Of a DNA stretch of 64,000 bases, positions 57,797 to 64,000 are shown piece by piece; position 1 is the first letter of the stretch, and each line of letters starts with the position of its first letter. The stretch spans positions 186,001-250,000 of the forward strand of contig NZ_JALPRS010000002.1 in assembly GCF_023630255.1 (NCBI RefSeq), read 5' to 3'. Under the pieces are notes generated by a model, which saw only the letters and a list, made by a program, of their open reading frames with translations, was not told where the DNA came from and made no database searches. The position numbers were made by a program, and so were the translations under genes. Origin of the DNA: Pontibacter deserti. GTDB lineage: Bacteria > Bacteroidota > Bacteroidia > Cytophagales > Hymenobacteraceae.

Positions 57797-58102
57797 ATGA
57801 ACCAGAAAATAAGAATTAAATTAAAATCTTACGATCATAATCTAGTTGATAAGTCATCTGAGAAGATCGTAAAAGCAGTTAAAGCTACTGGCGCTATTGT
57901 AAGCGGTCCAATTCCACTTCCAACAGAAAAGGATAAGTTCACAGTTCTAAGATCACCACACGTAAACAAGAAGTCACGTGAGCAGTTTCAGCTGTGTACT
58001 TACAAGCGCTTAGTTGATATCTATTCTACTAGCTCTAAAACGGTTGATGCATTAATGAAACTTGAATTACCAAGTGGTGTTGATGTAGAGATCAAAGTTT
58101 GA
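57797..58102 (+). CDS. rpsJ: 30S ribosomal protein S10
   Basis: 101 residues, complete, with [21 protein letters not shown] at the N-terminus and the [24 protein letters not shown] loop (reported in parts). In E. coli it heads the S10 operon, but here it ends the str operon and is followed by a terminator. S10 is also the NusG/NusB partner in antitermination. Confidence 0.98.
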   Translation: MNQKIRIKLKSYDHNLVDKSSEKIVKAVKATGAIVSGPIPLPTEKDKFTVLRSPHVNKKSREQFQLCTYKRLVDIYSTSSKTVDALMKLELPSGVDVEIKV

Positions 58103-58119
58103 TAAGCTAACACAACCAT

Positions 58120-58158
58120 AAAAAAGAGAACCATAGGAATATGGTTCTCTTTTTTTAT
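58120..58158 (+). terminator. Rho-independent terminator after rpsJ
   Basis: Arms AAAAAAGAGAACCAT (58120-58134) and ATGGTTCTCTTTTTT (58141-58155) with a 6-nt loop and a T-run tail. It ends the str operon. Confidence 0.9.
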
Positions 58159-58187
58159 AGACTGATTAAGAATATTTTACAGAAGAG

Positions 58188-58219
58188 TTGTAAAGGAAGA
58201 TTAAATTTTCTTAACTTTG
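58188..58219 (+). promoter_or_regulatory. Promoter of the S10/spc ribosomal operon (from rplC)
   Basis: TTG (58188-58190), 21-nt spacer, TAACTTTG (58212-58219), followed by CACTCCC. It lies about 60 bp upstream of rplC and fits the consensus at both boxes. Confidence 0.78.
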
Positions 58220-58279
58220 CACTCCCTTAGCAAGCGCTGAAGGGTAATATTATTATATCCATCTAAAAAAACAAGTTGA

Positions 58280-58897
58280 ATGCCTGGAATTATCGGTAAA
58301 AAAATCGGAATGACAAGCCTCTTCACACCAGATGGTAAAAACATACCAGTAACGCTTATTCAAGCAGGACCGTGTGTTGTTACTCAGGTGAAGACGGTAG
58401 AAAACGATGGCTATGCTGCAGTACAGCTTGGCTTCGGTGACAAGAAGTTAAAAAGAGTAACTAAGGCTGAAGCCGGTCACTACAAGAAAACTAATACGGC
58501 TCCTAAGAAAAAAGTTGCAGAATTTGAAGCAGAAGGTGCATCATTGAACGCAGGAGATGTAGTTGATGCTTCCCTTTTCATTGAAGGGGAATTTGTTGAT
58601 GTAGTAGGAACATCAAAAGGTAAAGGTTTCCAAGGCGTTGTTAAACGTCACGGATTTGCTGGTGTTGGTGGTCAGACGCACGGTCAGCATAACAGAGCTA
58701 GACACCCAGGTTCAATTGGTGCTTGTTCTTGGCCATCAAGAGTATTCAAAGGAATGCGAATGGCAGGTAGAACAGGTGGTAACAGAGTTACAATCCAAAA
58801 CCTGACAATCATGCGTGTAATCGCTGATAGAAATCTATTAGTAGTTAGTGGCTCTGTACCAGGTGCCAAAAACTCTTACGTTTTAATTGAGAAATAA
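58280..58897 (+). CDS. rplC: 50S ribosomal protein L3
   Basis: 205 residues, complete. Begins [18 protein letters not shown] and contains the long loop that reaches the peptidyl-transferase centre ([20 protein letters not shown]). First gene of the operon behind its own promoter. Confidence 0.98.
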   Translation: MPGIIGKKIGMTSLFTPDGKNIPVTLIQAGPCVVTQVKTVENDGYAAVQLGFGDKKLKRVTKAEAGHYKKTNTAPKKKVAEFEAEGASLNAGDVVDASLFIEGEFVDVVGTSKGKGFQGVVKRHGFAGVGGQTHGQHNRARHPGSIGACSWPSRVFKGMRMAGRTGGNRVTIQNLTIMRVIADRNLLVVSGSVPGAKNSYVLIEK

Positions 58898-58898
58898 A

Positions 58899-59528
58899 AT
58901 GGAGCTTTCTGTATTGAATATCAAAGGTGAAGATACAGGTAGAAAGATCGCTCTTTCTGATGCTGTGTTTGGTGCAGAGCCAAATCAGCATGCAATGTAT
59001 CTTGACGTAAAGCAGTACTTGGCTAATCAAAGACAAGGAACTCACAAATCAAAGGAGAGAAACGAAGTAGCAGGATCTACCAAAAAGATCAAAAAACAAA
59101 AAGGTACAGGTGGTGCCAGAGCTGGTAGCATAAAGTCTCCTCTATTTGTTGGAGGAGGTAGAGTGTTCGGTCCTAAGCCAAGAAACTATAGCTTCAAGTT
59201 AAATAAGAAACTGAAAGCAGTAGCTAGAGTATCTGCTCTTTCTCTTTTAGCGAAAGATAACAAAGTAGCCCTATTAGAGTCATTCTCATTAGAAGCTCCT
59301 AAAACAAAAGAATTCTTAACAATACTTAATAACATTAAATCAACAGGTAAAACATTATTTGTTATTCCATCTGCTGATCAGAACATTGTATTGTCAGGAA
59401 GAAACATACCTAAATTAAAGGTGGCAACGGCTGCAGACCTGAATACTTATGATCTGCTAAATGCAGAGCGAGTTGTTTTGGTTGAAGAGTCAGTAAACAT
59501 TATTGAAAACCTCTTAAGCAATAAGTAA
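58899..59528 (+). CDS. rplD: 50S ribosomal protein L4
   Basis: 209 residues from the ATG at 58899; the frame back to 58887 overlaps rplC and is not needed. The exit-tunnel loop [20 protein letters not shown] is present. Stop overlaps the rplW start (TAATG). L4 represses its own operon in some bacteria, but no leader of that kind was looked for by folding. Confidence 0.97.
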   Translation: MELSVLNIKGEDTGRKIALSDAVFGAEPNQHAMYLDVKQYLANQRQGTHKSKERNEVAGSTKKIKKQKGTGGARAGSIKSPLFVGGGRVFGPKPRNYSFKLNKKLKAVARVSALSLLAKDNKVALLESFSLEAPKTKEFLTILNNIKSTGKTLFVIPSADQNIVLSGRNIPKLKVATAADLNTYDLLNAERVVLVEESVNIIENLLSNK

Positions 59529-59815
59529 TGAACGTACTTAAAAGACCGCTTGTGACGGAAAAATATACTGCCATGAACGAAGTAGGAAAGTATGCTTTTG
59601 AGGTTGAGAAAAAAGCCAATAAAGTTGAAATCAAAAAGGCAGTAGAAAAGCTTTATGGTGTAACGGTAACAAACGTTGCAACAATGAGATCAATCGGAAA
59701 AGTAAAGACCAAATACACCAAATCAGGTGCTGTTACAGGTCGTACTTCTTTGATCAAAAAAGCAATAGTAACCTTGAAAGAAGGTGAAATGATCGATTTT
59801 TATAGCGGAATATAA
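59528..59815 (+). CDS. rplW: 50S ribosomal protein L23
   Basis: 95 residues with LKRPLVTEKYTAMNEVGKYAF at the start (in part) and the NKVEIKKAVEKLYGVTV rRNA-binding helix. It sits at the tunnel exit, where trigger factor and SRP bind. Overlaps rplD by one base. Confidence 0.97.
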   Translation: MNVLKRPLVTEKYTAMNEVGKYAFEVEKKANKVEIKKAVEKLYGVTVTNVATMRSIGKVKTKYTKSGAVTGRTSLIKKAIVTLKEGEMIDFYSGI

Positions 59816-59825
59816 TTAATCAAAA

Positions 59826-60650
59826 ATGGCTTTAAAAAAGTTAAGACCAACAACACCAGGTCAAAGATTCAGAGTAGCGCCAGCTTTTGACGAAGTAACG
59901 GCATCAGCTCCTGAGAAATCTTTGTTGGCACCTTTAAAAAAATCTGGTGGACGCAACAACCAAGGTAAAATGACTATGCGCTATATGGGCGGTGGTCATA
60001 AGCGTAAGTTCAGAATGATTGACTTCAAAAGAACAAAGCATGGAGTTCCTGCTACTGTGAAGTCAATAGAGTACGATCCAAACCGTACAGCTCGTATAGC
60101 ATTGGTATATTATGCTGACGGTGAAAAGAGCTATATTATTGCTCCAACTGGTATCCAAGTAGGTGCAGTTATAGTTTCTGGTCCAGGTAATGCTCCAGAA
60201 ATCGGTAATTGCCTTCCATTATCTGACATTCCTCTAGGTACTATCATCCATAACATTGAGCTACAGCCAGGCCAAGGAGCAATCTTGGCAAGAAGTGCGG
60301 GTTCATATGCACAGCTAGTTGCTCGTGAAGGAAGATATGCTACAATCAAATTGCCTTCAGGCGAATTGAGAATGGTGCTTGTTAATTGCTACGCAACAAT
60401 TGGTACAGTTTCAAACTCTGACCATATGAACGTTAAGATCGGTAAAGCTGGTCGTAACAGATGGTTAGGTAAGCGTCCAAGAGTACGTGGTGTTGCGATG
60501 AACCCAGTAGATCACCCAATGGGTGGTGGTGAAGGTAAATCTTCAGGTGGTCACCCACGCTCACGTAAAGGCTTATATGCAAAAGGTCTGAAGACCAGAA
60601 ACACAAACAAGCATTCAGAAAAGTTAATAGTTAATAGAGGAAAGAAATAA
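59826..60650 (+). CDS. rplB: 50S ribosomal protein L2
   Basis: 274 residues. Visible RNA-binding and catalytic-centre blocks include [20 protein letters not shown] (in part), [11 protein letters not shown] and the C-terminal [17 protein letters not shown] with the conserved His of the MNPVDHP motif. Complete and regular. Confidence 0.98.
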   Translation: MALKKLRPTTPGQRFRVAPAFDEVTASAPEKSLLAPLKKSGGRNNQGKMTMRYMGGGHKRKFRMIDFKRTKHGVPATVKSIEYDPNRTARIALVYYADGEKSYIIAPTGIQVGAVIVSGPGNAPEIGNCLPLSDIPLGTIIHNIELQPGQGAILARSAGSYAQLVAREGRYATIKLPSGELRMVLVNCYATIGTVSNSDHMNVKIGKAGRNRWLGKRPRVRGVAMNPVDHPMGGGEGKSSGGHPRSRKGLYAKGLKTRNTNKHSEKLIVNRGKK

Positions 60651-60653
60651 TAA

Positions 60654-60932
60654 ATGGCTAGATCATTAAAAAAAGGGCCTTATATTGACTATAGGCTCGA
60701 GAAGAAAGTAGTAGCGATGAACGAGACCGGTAAGAAAACGGTTATCAAAACGTGGTCGCGCAGATCAATGATTTCTCCAGATTTCGTTGGACATACCTTT
60801 GCTGTACATAACGGTAATAAATTTATACCTGTTTATGTTACTGAAAACATGGTAGGTCACAAGCTTGGTGAATTTGCACCAACCAGAAACTTTAGAGGTC
60901 ACATAGCTAAAAAAGATAAAGGTAAGCGATAA
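60654..60932 (+). CDS. rpsS: 30S ribosomal protein S19
   Basis: 92 residues with the usual [19 protein letters not shown] and [22 protein letters not shown]. Forms the 30S head with S13. Starts 3 bp after rplB. Confidence 0.98.
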   Translation: MARSLKKGPYIDYRLEKKVVAMNETGKKTVIKTWSRRSMISPDFVGHTFAVHNGNKFIPVYVTENMVGHKLGEFAPTRNFRGHIAKKDKGKR

Positions 60933-60934
60933 CC

Positions 60935-61327
60935 ATGGAAGCAGTAGCTAAATTAAATAATGTGCCTACATCTCCTCGCAAAATGAGATTAGTGGCAGAC
61001 CTGGTACGCGGTAAAAGCGTAGCAAAAGCTTTAGGTATACTTAAGTTTGAGCCAAATTCAGGTGCAGCTAGATTAGAAAAACTTCTGTTATCAGCTTTAT
61101 CTAACTGGCAGCAAAAAAATGAAGATGCTCAGATTGAAGATGCAAACCTATATGTAAAATCAATCTTTGTTGATGAAGGTAAGATGTTGAAGCGTCTTCG
61201 TCCGGCTCCACAAGGTCGTGGATATCGCATCAGAAAGAGATCAAACCATGTTACTCTGGTTATTGATAGCATGACTGAAGAGCAACTGGAGCAAAAATCA
61301 AAGAAATCTAAAAAAGCCAATAAGTAA
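60935..61327 (+). CDS. rplV: 50S ribosomal protein L22
   Basis: 130 residues. The tunnel-lining hairpin is [22 protein letters not shown] (in part) and the N-terminus [18 protein letters not shown] is normal. The acidic/basic C-terminal tail ([13 protein letters not shown]) is longer than in E. coli. Follows rpsS by 2 bp. Confidence 0.98.
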   Translation: MEAVAKLNNVPTSPRKMRLVADLVRGKSVAKALGILKFEPNSGAARLEKLLLSALSNWQQKNEDAQIEDANLYVKSIFVDEGKMLKRLRPAPQGRGYRIRKRSNHVTLVIDSMTEEQLEQKSKKSKKANK

Positions 61328-61331
61328 GAAT

Positions 61332-62102
61332 ATGGGACAGAAAGTAAATCCGATCGGTTTTCGCCTAGGAGTTATCAAAGGTTGGGATTCTAACTGGTAT
61401 GGCGGCAAAGATTTCGCTGATAAACTTGTTGAAGACGAGAAAATCAGAAAATATGTTTTAGCTCGTATCCCTAAAGGTGGTATCTCTAAAATTATAATTG
61501 AAAGAACACTTAAGCGTATCACCATCACTATTAACACTGCCCGTCCGGGTGTTGTTATTGGTAAAGGTGGGCAGGAAGTAGATAAGATTAAGGAAGAACT
61601 AAAGAAGCTTACTAACAAAGATGTTCAAATAAACATTTTTGAAATTAAGCGTCCTGAGTTAGATGCTAAGTTAGTTGGTGAGTCTATTGCTCAGCAATTA
61701 CAAGCACGTATCTCTTTCCGTCGCGCAATGAAGCAGGCAATTGCTTCTGCTTTACGTGTGGGTGCTGAAGGTATCAAGGTGCAGGTTTCAGGTCGTTTAG
61801 GCGGTGCTGAGATGGCACGTACAGAACACTACAAAGAAGGTAGAACTCCACTACATACTCTTCGTGCTGATATCGATTATGCTTTATCTGAAGCGCAAAC
61901 AGTTTACGGTAAGCTTGGAATTAAAGTATGGATCTTCAGAGGTGAAGTTTATGGAAAGAAAGATCTAACTCCTAATGCTGGTTTAGAAAGCAAAGGACCT
62001 GGATCTTCTCAGGGAGGTGACAGACGCAGTGCAGGTGGTGGCAACCGTAAGAAAACGGACGGTGGAGCTCCTAAGCGCAGAGATAACAAGCGTCGTCAGT
62101 AA
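61332..62102 (+). CDS. rpsC: 30S ribosomal protein S3
   Basis: 256 residues. KH domain with [17 protein letters not shown], then the C-terminal domain [19 protein letters not shown]. The last 40 residues are a Gly/Lys/Arg-rich basic tail, longer than in E. coli S3 (233) and typical of Bacteroidota. Confidence 0.98.
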   Translation: MGQKVNPIGFRLGVIKGWDSNWYGGKDFADKLVEDEKIRKYVLARIPKGGISKIIIERTLKRITITINTARPGVVIGKGGQEVDKIKEELKKLTNKDVQINIFEIKRPELDAKLVGESIAQQLQARISFRRAMKQAIASALRVGAEGIKVQVSGRLGGAEMARTEHYKEGRTPLHTLRADIDYALSEAQTVYGKLGIKVWIFRGEVYGKKDLTPNAGLESKGPGSSQGGDRRSAGGGNRKKTDGGAPKRRDNKRRQ

Positions 62103-62132
62103 TTGATTGTTAACATTATTAAGTTTTAGAAA

Positions 62133-62555
62133 ATGTTACAGCCGAAAAGGACTAAATATAGAAAAATGCAGAAAGGTCGTGTGACTGGACTTGCTCATAG
62201 AGGAAGCACCATTTCATTCGGATCATTTGCAATTAAATCTCTTGAAGCATCTTGGATCACAAGCCGTCAGATAGAAGCAGCTCGTATCGCGATGACAAGA
62301 GCAATGAAACGTGAAGGCCAGGTATGGATCAGAATATTCCCTGATAAACCAGTTACGAAGAAGCCTGCAGAGGTTCGTATGGGTAAGGGTAAAGGTTCCC
62401 CTGAGTATTGGGTAGCCGTGGTTAAGCCAGGTACTATCATGTTCGAATCAGATGGAGTATCTCTTGAAGTTGCTAAAGAATCATTAAGACTGGCAGCACA
62501 GAAGTTACCTGTTAAAACAAAGTTTGTAGTACGTAGAGATTACGTTGAGAAGTAG
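62133..62555 (+). CDS. rplP: 50S ribosomal protein L16
   Basis: 140 residues, [20 protein letters not shown] start, complete to [10 protein letters not shown]. The conserved block [20 protein letters not shown] (in part) contacts 23S rRNA near the A site. It starts 30 bp after rpsC. Confidence 0.98.
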   Translation: MLQPKRTKYRKMQKGRVTGLAHRGSTISFGSFAIKSLEASWITSRQIEAARIAMTRAMKREGQVWIRIFPDKPVTKKPAEVRMGKGKGSPEYWVAVVKPGTIMFESDGVSLEVAKESLRLAAQKLPVKTKFVVRRDYVEK

Positions 62556-62559
62556 TAAT

Positions 62560-62760
62560 ATGAAAAATTCAGAAATAAAAGCTTTGTCTTTAGAGGAACT
62601 ACAAGAGAAGCTTAATACTGAGAAGACCAACATGCAGAACCTTCGTTTTGCTCATGCTATATCGCCATTGGAGAACCCAATGAAAATTCGTGAGACCAAA
62701 GCAACAATTGCACGTCTGAATACAGAGTTGCGTCGTCGTGAAATTGAAGCTAACTCTTAA
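62560..62760 (+). CDS. rpmC: 50S ribosomal protein L29
   Basis: 66 residues from the ATG at 62560 (extension to 62545 overlaps rplP and lacks support). Two-helix protein: IKALSLEELQEKLNTEKT and RETKATIARLNTELRRREIE. Tunnel-exit component next to L23. Confidence 0.95.
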   Translation: MKNSEIKALSLEELQEKLNTEKTNMQNLRFAHAISPLENPMKIRETKATIARLNTELRRREIEANS

Positions 62761-62772
62761 TACTTAAATACA

Positions 62773-63030
62773 ATGGAAGAGAGAAATCTTAGAAAAGAAA
62801 GAAGTGGTAAGGTTGTTAGCAACAAAATGGACAAATCTATCACTGTGCTTGTTGAAAGCAAAATGAAACACCCTATTTACGGGAAGTTTGTAAGTAAGTC
62901 CAATAAGTTCATGGCTCACGACGAAAAGAATGAGTGCAATATCGGGGATATAGTACGTATTCAGGAAACTCGTCCACTTAGCAAGAACAAGAACTGGCGT
63001 TTAGTAGAAATTATAGAAAGAGCTAAGTAA
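62773..63030 (+). CDS. rpsQ: 30S ribosomal protein S17
   Basis: 85 residues with [19 protein letters not shown] at the N-terminus and the C-terminal [16 protein letters not shown]. Primary 16S-binding protein; complete. Confidence 0.97.
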   Translation: MEERNLRKERSGKVVSNKMDKSITVLVESKMKHPIYGKFVSKSNKFMAHDEKNECNIGDIVRIQETRPLSKNKNWRLVEIIERAK

Positions 63031-63031
63031 G

Positions 63032-63400
63032 ATGATACAGCAAGAATCAAGATTAACTGTAGCTGACAATAGTGGTGCAAAAGAAGTTCTTTGCATCCGT
63101 GTCCTTGGTGGAACAGGAAAAAAATACGCATCTATCGGTGACCGTATTGTTGTAACTGTAAAGTCTGCCTTATCTTCTGGTAATGTTAAAAAGGGAACAG
63201 TTTCTAAAGCTGTTATTGTTAGAACGAAAAAAGAAATCAGAAGAAAAGATGGTTCTTATATTCGTTTCGATGATAACGCAGCTGTTCTGCTTAACGCGAA
63301 CAATGAACCACGCGGTACGCGTATTTTTGGTCCAGTAGCTCGTGAACTTCGTGAAAAACAATTCATGAAAATCGTTTCACTAGCGCCTGAAGTTCTATAA
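63032..63400 (+). CDS. rplN: 50S ribosomal protein L14
   Basis: 122 residues, with [20 protein letters not shown], the [20 protein letters not shown] block and [20 protein letters not shown]. Complete. Starts 1 bp after rpsQ. Confidence 0.98.
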   Translation: MIQQESRLTVADNSGAKEVLCIRVLGGTGKKYASIGDRIVVTVKSALSSGNVKKGTVSKAVIVRTKKEIRRKDGSYIRFDDNAAVLLNANNEPRGTRIFGPVARELREKQFMKIVSLAPEVL

Positions 63401-63419
63401 ATCCTAATTCTCAGTAAAG

Positions 63420-63743
63420 ATGAATAAGAAAAAACTTCATGTTAAGACTGGCGATACGGTTAAAGTAATTGCTGGTGATGAGCGCGGTAAGACAGGCCGC
63501 ATAACATCTGTTTTAACAGATAAAAATAAAGTAGTAGTAGAAGGATTAAACCTGGTAACGAAGCATACGAAGCCTAGTGCAAAAAATCCTCAAGGTGGTA
63601 TCTCTAAAGTTGAAGCTCCTATCCATGCTAGTAATGTGGCATTAGTAGATGCTAAAACAGGTGAAAGAGTAAAAACTGCTAAGAGAAAAAATAGCGAAGG
63701 TAAAACTGAGCGTTACTCTAAAAAAACAGGAGAAGTAATCTAA
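63420..63743 (+). CDS. rplX: 50S ribosomal protein L24
   Basis: 107 residues. The KOW motif [21 protein letters not shown] (in part) is at the N-terminus and the loop [19 protein letters not shown] follows. Assembly initiator of the large subunit. Ends 1 bp before rplE. Confidence 0.97.
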   Translation: MNKKKLHVKTGDTVKVIAGDERGKTGRITSVLTDKNKVVVEGLNLVTKHTKPSAKNPQGGISKVEAPIHASNVALVDAKTGERVKTAKRKNSEGKTERYSKKTGEVI

Positions 63744-63744
63744 G

Positions 63745-64000
63745 ATGGCAACTGCAAGATTAAAAGAAAAATATCAGACAGAGGTAGTACCTGCCCTGAA
63801 AGAAAAGTTCCAGTATAAGAACATAATGCAGGTGCCTAAGATCACAAAGATCTCCATTAACAGAGGTATCGGCGCAGCTGTTGCTGATAAAAAGTTAGTA
63901 GATATAGGTGTAGATGAGCTTACGACAATTACTGGTCAGAAAGCTGTAGCAACAATTGCTAAGAAATCTGTATCAAACTTTAAACTTCGTGAAGGTATGC
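63745..64000 (+). CDS. rplE: 50S ribosomal protein L5, N-terminal part (cut by window edge)
   Basis: Starts ATG at 63745, one base after rplX, and runs off the right edge. The visible 85 residues, beginning [20 protein letters not shown] with [17 protein letters not shown] and [23 protein letters not shown], match the L5 N-terminus. L5 binds 5S rRNA and the P-site tRNA. Confidence 0.96.
   Translation, partial: MATARLKEKYQTEVVPALKEKFQYKNIMQVPKITKISINRGIGAAVADKKLVDIGVDELTTITGQKAVATIAKKSVSNFKLREGM

Overview
The window looks like chromosomal DNA of a Bacteroidota member, most likely order Cytophagales and close to Hymenobacteraceae/Pontibacter. This rests on gene content and signals, not on a database search. 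Supporting points are Bacteroidota-type promoters (TTG, 19-21 nt, TAnnTTTG) instead of -35/-10 boxes, few Shine-Dalgarno sequences, many small lipoproteins, ECF sigma factors, a LytTR regulator beside a propeller-type histidine kinase, and the order tuf-tRNA-Trp-secE-nusG-rplKAJL-rpoBC. No prophage, insertion sequence, transposase, integrase or CRISPR array is visible. The sequence is cut inside a gene at both ends (acyl-CoA dehydrogenase at the left, rplE at the right).

Positions 1-10 kb hold an acyl-CoA dehydrogenase, a CpsB/YwqE-type PHP phosphatase, an SDR epimerase, a TPR protein, a phosphosulfolactate synthase homologue, aroE and a DUF1232 membrane protein. Then comes an ECF sigma factor overlapped by a protein with an N-terminal cytoplasmic segment, one transmembrane helix, a long Thr/Ala/Ser-rich linker and a C-terminal beta-barrel. 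That layout fits dual-membrane-spanning anti-sigma factors. Three small Cys-containing lipoproteins follow.

Positions 10-28 kb hold uvrB, a fasciclin lipoprotein, a DUF6624-like gene that appears frameshifted near its 3' end, a B12-binding radical SAM protein, small membrane or hydrophilic proteins, a repeat-filled intergenic region, and a corrinoid uptake unit (cobalamin riboswitch, BtuB-like receptor, BtuG-like propeller lipoprotein). After these come 3-methyladenine DNA glycosylase, a GT39 glycosyltransferase, two low-complexity hydrophilic proteins, a THUMP-like methyltransferase, a DUF4397 lipoprotein and ahcY.

Positions 28-41 kb hold a two-component pair, a GT4 glycosyltransferase, an ECF sigma/zinc anti-sigma pair followed by gmk and nadD, a coiled-coil lipoprotein, the BCCP-like/pyrH/frr group and an M1 aminopeptidase lipoprotein.

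Positions 41-64 kb are the translation and transcription core: tRNA-Tyr, tRNA-Gly, tRNA-Thr and tuf; tRNA-Trp, secE, nusG, rplK, rplA, rplJ, rplL, rpoB and rpoC; a DUF3467 gene; rpsL, rpsG, fusA and rpsJ; then the S10/spc genes rplC to rplE. Strong hairpins lie between rplL and rpoB, between rpoB and rpoC, and between rpsJ and rplC. A short motif, AAGTATA/AACTATA, recurs throughout the window, in genes and spacers alike, at apparently much more than chance frequency.
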